Assembly (NCBI GenBank): GCA_015657535.1 | Contig: JADHZB010001968.1 | Coordinates: 113,095 to 177,094 of the forward strand | Direction: 5' to 3' | Length of the DNA stretch: 64,000 nt | Origin: Nephromyces sp. MM_2019 | Taxonomy: Eukaryota > Apicomplexa > Aconoidasida > Nephromycida | Shown here: piece after piece, positions 60,201 through 64,000 of the stretch | Layout of the letters: the number at the start of each line of letters is the position of its first letter | Position numbering within the stretch: position 1 is the first letter of the stretch | Program-made: the position numbers and the translations under genes | Notes under the pieces: generated by a model | Told to the model about the DNA's origin: nothing | What the model saw: the letters and a program-made list of their open reading frames with translations, nothing else | Databases searched by the model: none

Positions 60201-62930
60201 CTACAACCTTTCAATTTGGCCCATTAATCGTTAGATTACACAGTCAATTGAGTGCTAATTGTAGATGTCAATTTGAGGTATGGGAAGCTGAAGCATATAT
60301 TACAGATGAACCAAATATTAGTACAAATGAGGATTATAACATGTGTGATAATTTAGACCTACAAAACTTTTATAAATTAGTTAAGGAATGGCCCAAGAAT
60401 GAAGGTGGCTTAAGGTTTGCGCTCAAATATTTTGAACATAAAGAAAGTGAAAAATCTAAAATGAAATACAAACAACAAAGTATAGAAAGGGAGGGTAAAT
60501 TACTTAAGCAAATTGACCATCAAATCTTCAATAATATCGACACAAATATTTCTGATAGTGAATTAAAACAACACTTTAATGCTCCTGAACAAACTATTCG
60601 AAAATTGGCCCAATCTGATAAGATTTTACCCACACCTTTATATCTCTGGCAAGCTCGAGGTAAAAACTTGAAAACGGGTAACTATGTTTCTGCTGTTGCA
60701 ATGGAGATGATATCAGGTATATGCGAATGAGGGAGCAGAGGGACGGGTTTGGTGTGTATGTATGTGTTTGTTATATATATATATATATATATGGGGTATA
60801 TATTTAGATTATTTGTATTTATATAATGTGATTATAGTGATTCTGAATATAGTGTTGTTCTAAAAGAGGTATATATATATTATTTACATGTTTATAAAGT
60901 GTTTATAATTATACATAATCGTGTGTATATCATTTATAAATCTATCTATACTATATATAAAATCCCTATTTCTGGGTGTGGAGTATGTATATAATCCTCA
61001 CCTCTCTAAACACTTCTAAAAGCACCCAATTACATACGAAATAATCCAAACCCTATGAGTTAACTAGATATATATACACACACTAAACAATATATATATA
61101 TATTTATGAACATATGTACATTTAAAACCTGTTCATAATAATATTAGGACGTTCATTTACATTACTGTTGTCGGGTATAAGAAAAGTGGGTATACCAACA
61201 CTTCATTTGCTATTAGAAATTGCCATAAAATTTGTACAAAGTCAGAAAGTGTTAGCGGAAGATTTACCAAATAAAATAATAAACTGGGATACTAAGCCAG
61301 GCAACATATTAGTCAAATTTGTTAGGTCAGCCTCAACGGGTAAGGTACACTGTCGTAGGGTGGTTATTATTGACATTGGTGATGCATTACCAGGTTCACA
61401 ATATTGGTTTGGTTCACGTTTGGGGCCTGATAAATCACCTCGTTATATAATATGTACAAAGGGGCATTGTAGCCCAGAATGTGCAATAATTGTTTTCTTA
61501 TTAGCCTCTGGTTCAAACCCTAGATATAATGAATTTAGGAAATTTTGGTTCGGTCCAGATGCTACACCTGAACAATTCCAAGCGGTTAGGAAGGAACGTA
61601 TGGCGCACAGATGGAAAGATTGGCTAGTGAATGATTTCTTAAGGAAGAATATGATTTATCAAAATGATTTGGGAGCCACACAAAGTTTTGAAAAATGTTT
61701 AGAAAATGTTTATACAAAAACTGGGACTGATTTACTCTCATCTAATGGTACATGTAGCACACGGACTTCTATGAACAATAATGGTATTCTTGAATCGATT
61801 GATATCGACCCCTTTGATAATGGTTTAAAAAATGAAACCAAGGATGTGTGTGTAAATACATCTGAGATTGGACAAATATCTGATGGACAAAATATTAATG
61901 TGAAGGATGAACTACCAAGGTGTAATAGCCCTAACTTAAATAATCAAGATATACAAACTGGTATAGAAGACCCTTGTAAATACACTACATACACACCGAA
62001 AAATCAAGATTGTGTAGATACGGGACATCTGACAGGCCAAGAAAATTCAGATTCACATACACACCCCACAGATCATCAAGTTCCACACATCCGCGCCCAC
62101 CCTCATACACCCAATTCACACACATCTACACATACACCTTACTACCCACAAATTTCGAGTGTACTTACACCCCAAAACACTAAAAATTTGGGGGAAGAAC
62201 ATGAGAAAACACGTGGAAAACTCGCATGGGAAGTAAATATATCTTCCAAATCTGTTGTATTTAACACAGGCCTTATACTTGCACAATTATTTGGGGGACC
62301 TTCACTCATTAACCTCGTTGAAAAAGATGAAATACATGCGGTAGATGTACTGTGTGAATGGGGCTGTAAAAATGAGGAAAATTTGTTGTCTGGAAAACGA
62401 AATTATGGCCCCAAAGACCTTTTCCCAACTGAAGGCATTTTCTCTGAATCACCTTGGAAGGAATTTGTTGAAAATCTTTTATCAAACTGCCTTGCATTTT
62501 TACCCTGCGACAGGTAATCTTATGTGTAAGGTGTATGGGAGATGTGTATATATAGTGTGGGATGTGTGTTTATAGGGTGCGTGGGGCATGGGTATGTGTA
62601 TGTATATACGGTTGCTTTGTCTATAATAATTTTTGTTTGTTTCGGATTACTGGATCTCTTTGTATTTTTAGTTATAATAAGTATATGTGTGATTTATATT
62701 ATGTATTGATCTGATAATATAATGAAGTTTACGGTGCATAAGCGGGTTATTATACATCAATAATCGTCTTGTGTGTATACCTGCATTATTATCATTATAT
62801 TTATATAAAACTAGCGTTGTATTCAATAAGTATACATATGTATATTTATTATTATAGATGGAGTTTCACAGAGTTAGAGGACTATCTCATGCTTATGAAA
62901 TGTTTAATATTAACAAATGAGGAACAATAG
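57220..62930 (+). CDS. Large divergent protein kinase with His/Thr repeats and a long C-lobe insert
   Basis: Five exons, 57220-57955, 58422-58955, 59379-60716, 61148-62513 and 62858-62930, give 1348 residues with phases 1,1,1,2. Residues 42-131 are 15 tandem hexapeptides of type LGTHTH. A Tyr/Asn/Ser/Lys-rich disordered region reaches about residue 690. The kinase fold then begins: a probable ATP-anchoring Lys in RFALKYF (K773) and a helix-C Glu in SIEREGKLL. NWDTKPGNILV (D917, N922) stands in place of HRDxKPxN. DIG (945-947) replaces DFG, and CSPE (977-980) replaces APE. About 255 residues, including a His/Thr/Pro-rich stretch, separate CSPE from the next C-lobe helix (SVVFNTGLILAQLFGG). PCDRWSFTELEDYLM closes the fold. 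The Asp, Asn and Asp needed for Mg-ATP are all present, so it may be active. No signal peptide is seen. An atypical apicomplexan kinase is the best description; I cannot place it in a named family. Confidence 0.82.
57343..57612 (+). repeat. 15-unit, 18-bp coding tandem repeat
   Basis: Fifteen contiguous 18-bp units, each beginning CTAGG or a one-base variant and continuing with alternating A and C. They encode LGTHTH with variants TN, TY, KH and AH and a final LGAQTH. The unit length keeps the frame. The CCTAGG core is palindromic, so the opposite strand is open too. High identity between units suggests recent slippage, so copy number may vary between isolates. Confidence 0.95.
60772..60792. 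repeat. (TA)n microsatellite in kinase intron 3
   Basis: About ten TA units inside the 431-nt intron between exons 3 and 4 of the kinase gene. Confidence 0.85.
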
Positions 62931-64000
62931 AAACCTATTACCTGAAACAACACTATTTTTTATTTTTTTATTTTATACACGCATACATATGCAACACATG
63001 TATCATGATACTTATAGTTCACCAGATTTATAAGTAATATATAATATATATATATATATATTTTTACGCATAAATTTTTTTTGTAAATTTATTTCGTTTT
63101 ATTCCATTTCTGATTTAGTTAAATTAAATTGAATTTTTAAGAATTATTTAGTTTTTCCTTTGTATTTTTTTAACAAGATTATTTATAATTACTCATATAC
63201 ACACAAAAGATAAACATGCCATACAGGTACACATACACACACACACACACGTTTATTCATGTCGCAATTTAGGACGTCTTTTTGTTTGATATATATTTTT
63301 CAATCCATTTTTATTTTTCTGAGAAAAATACAAACACAAAACCCATAAGCAAATAGTGATGCACTCACACACCAGATATACACATTGATCCACACAAAAC
63401 CCACACACATACACTGATCTACACACAAAAACTAATACGCTCACAAGGTACACACACTCATTCAGACTTATCCACTTACAATAAACATACGCATGCATTT
63501 TTTGTTAACTATTTTCTTCTATGTAATCGCTCAATAATTATTCAAGTAATTTAGGATTTAAACTATAAATTAAATATATAGAAATTGTAATATTTTTATT
63601 TAGATGTAACAAATATCAAGTGTACATACAATGTGTACATCTTTTTTTGAATAAAATTATTGAAATTGTCAAAATTTCCTTATGATTTGACTCAAGGGTG
63701 TGTACTCCTTATCAACTAATTATTATAGATTATTGCTATATAATTTTTTGGAACATTCAAACCTATCATATAATTGTTCAAATATATTCAAATATATAAA
63801 TCTATTTATATATTCTTGTGTATAAGGAGTGATATGTATATATACATAAATATATGTATTAGTCGAGAGTTTAATATATATATTTAGGTGTGTATTGGAT
63901 GTGGTAAACACACATTTATTTGTAGGATGTGATATATAAGTTTGTGTGTATATGTAGGGGTGTGATATACAAGTTTGTGTGTATGAGTAGTATATGATAA
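62931..64000. other. 3' flank with AT and AC microsatellites, no gene seen
   Basis: Downstream of the kinase stop. It contains a TA run near 63044-63061 and (AC)8 near 63235-63250. C/A-rich sequence on the plus strand makes the minus strand read as Val/Cys/Tyr-rich low complexity. No ordered coding frame is visible up to the window end. Confidence 0.55.

Noticed and set aside
63253..63498. 81-codon minus-strand frame
   Set aside because: Val/Cys/Tyr low complexity from CA-rich DNA.
1..64000. CRISPR arrays, insertion sequences, tRNA or rRNA genes
   Set aside because: None seen. Direct repeats are limited to microsatellites and the coding hexapeptide array. I could not run tRNAscan or a repeat finder, so short RNA genes may be missed.

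Overview
The window is nuclear DNA from a very A+T-rich eukaryote whose genes carry many short GT-AG introns (mostly about 50-120 nt, some near 35 nt, a few over 400 nt) and use the standard code. The lineage reads as apicomplexan. There is a calcium-dependent protein kinase with EF-hands on the same chain, and two bacterial-type ribosomal proteins (uS14 and bS1) carry a signal peptide followed by a basic or polar leader, which is the bipartite signature of apicoplast import. That argues against Cryptosporidium, which has lost the apicoplast. The genus cannot be fixed from sequence alone.

Layout. 1-905: 3' part of a coiled-coil gene (+). 1073-2009 (-): RNF4/Slx8-like RING protein with SUMO-interacting-type motifs. 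3417-5075 (+): zinc-free quinone oxidoreductase. 5539-7241 (-): orphan protein. 7665-8201 (+): weak small-gene candidate. 8531-9919 (+): RING-PHD-extended-PHD protein. 10383-13524 (-): nucleolar GTPase NOG1. 15721-17164 (+): orphan multi-pass membrane protein. 18107-20720 (-): orphan all-helical protein. 24156-29318 (+): CDPK with an extra N-terminal EF-hand. 29430-29812 (+): weak ARV1-like fragment. 32446-34499 (+): DHHC palmitoyltransferase. 35642-41548 (+): VPS11, rebuilt from 24 exons. 42095-43097 (+): two small basic orphans. 44910-45515 (+): cytosolic ribosomal protein eS25. 47071-52519 (+): the two predicted apicoplast ribosomal proteins uS14 and bS1. 52943-53766 (+): Asn/Tyr-rich protein. 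57220-62930 (+): large divergent protein kinase with a His/Thr hexapeptide repeat and a long insert in its C-lobe. 62931-64000: AT- and AC-rich sequence without a gene.

Exon models were made by hand. For every gene given a firm model, the splice phases close exactly and the total length is a multiple of three. The genes do not form one pathway. They are ordinary cell functions (ribosome assembly, vacuolar tethering, S-palmitoylation, calcium signalling, plastid translation, ubiquitin/SUMO and chromatin reading) mixed with orphans. Long spacers (13.5-15.7, 20.7-24.1, 29.8-32.4 and 53.8-57.2 kb) show no convincing gene. Several of them have marked C/A- or G/T-rich strand bias and microsatellites.
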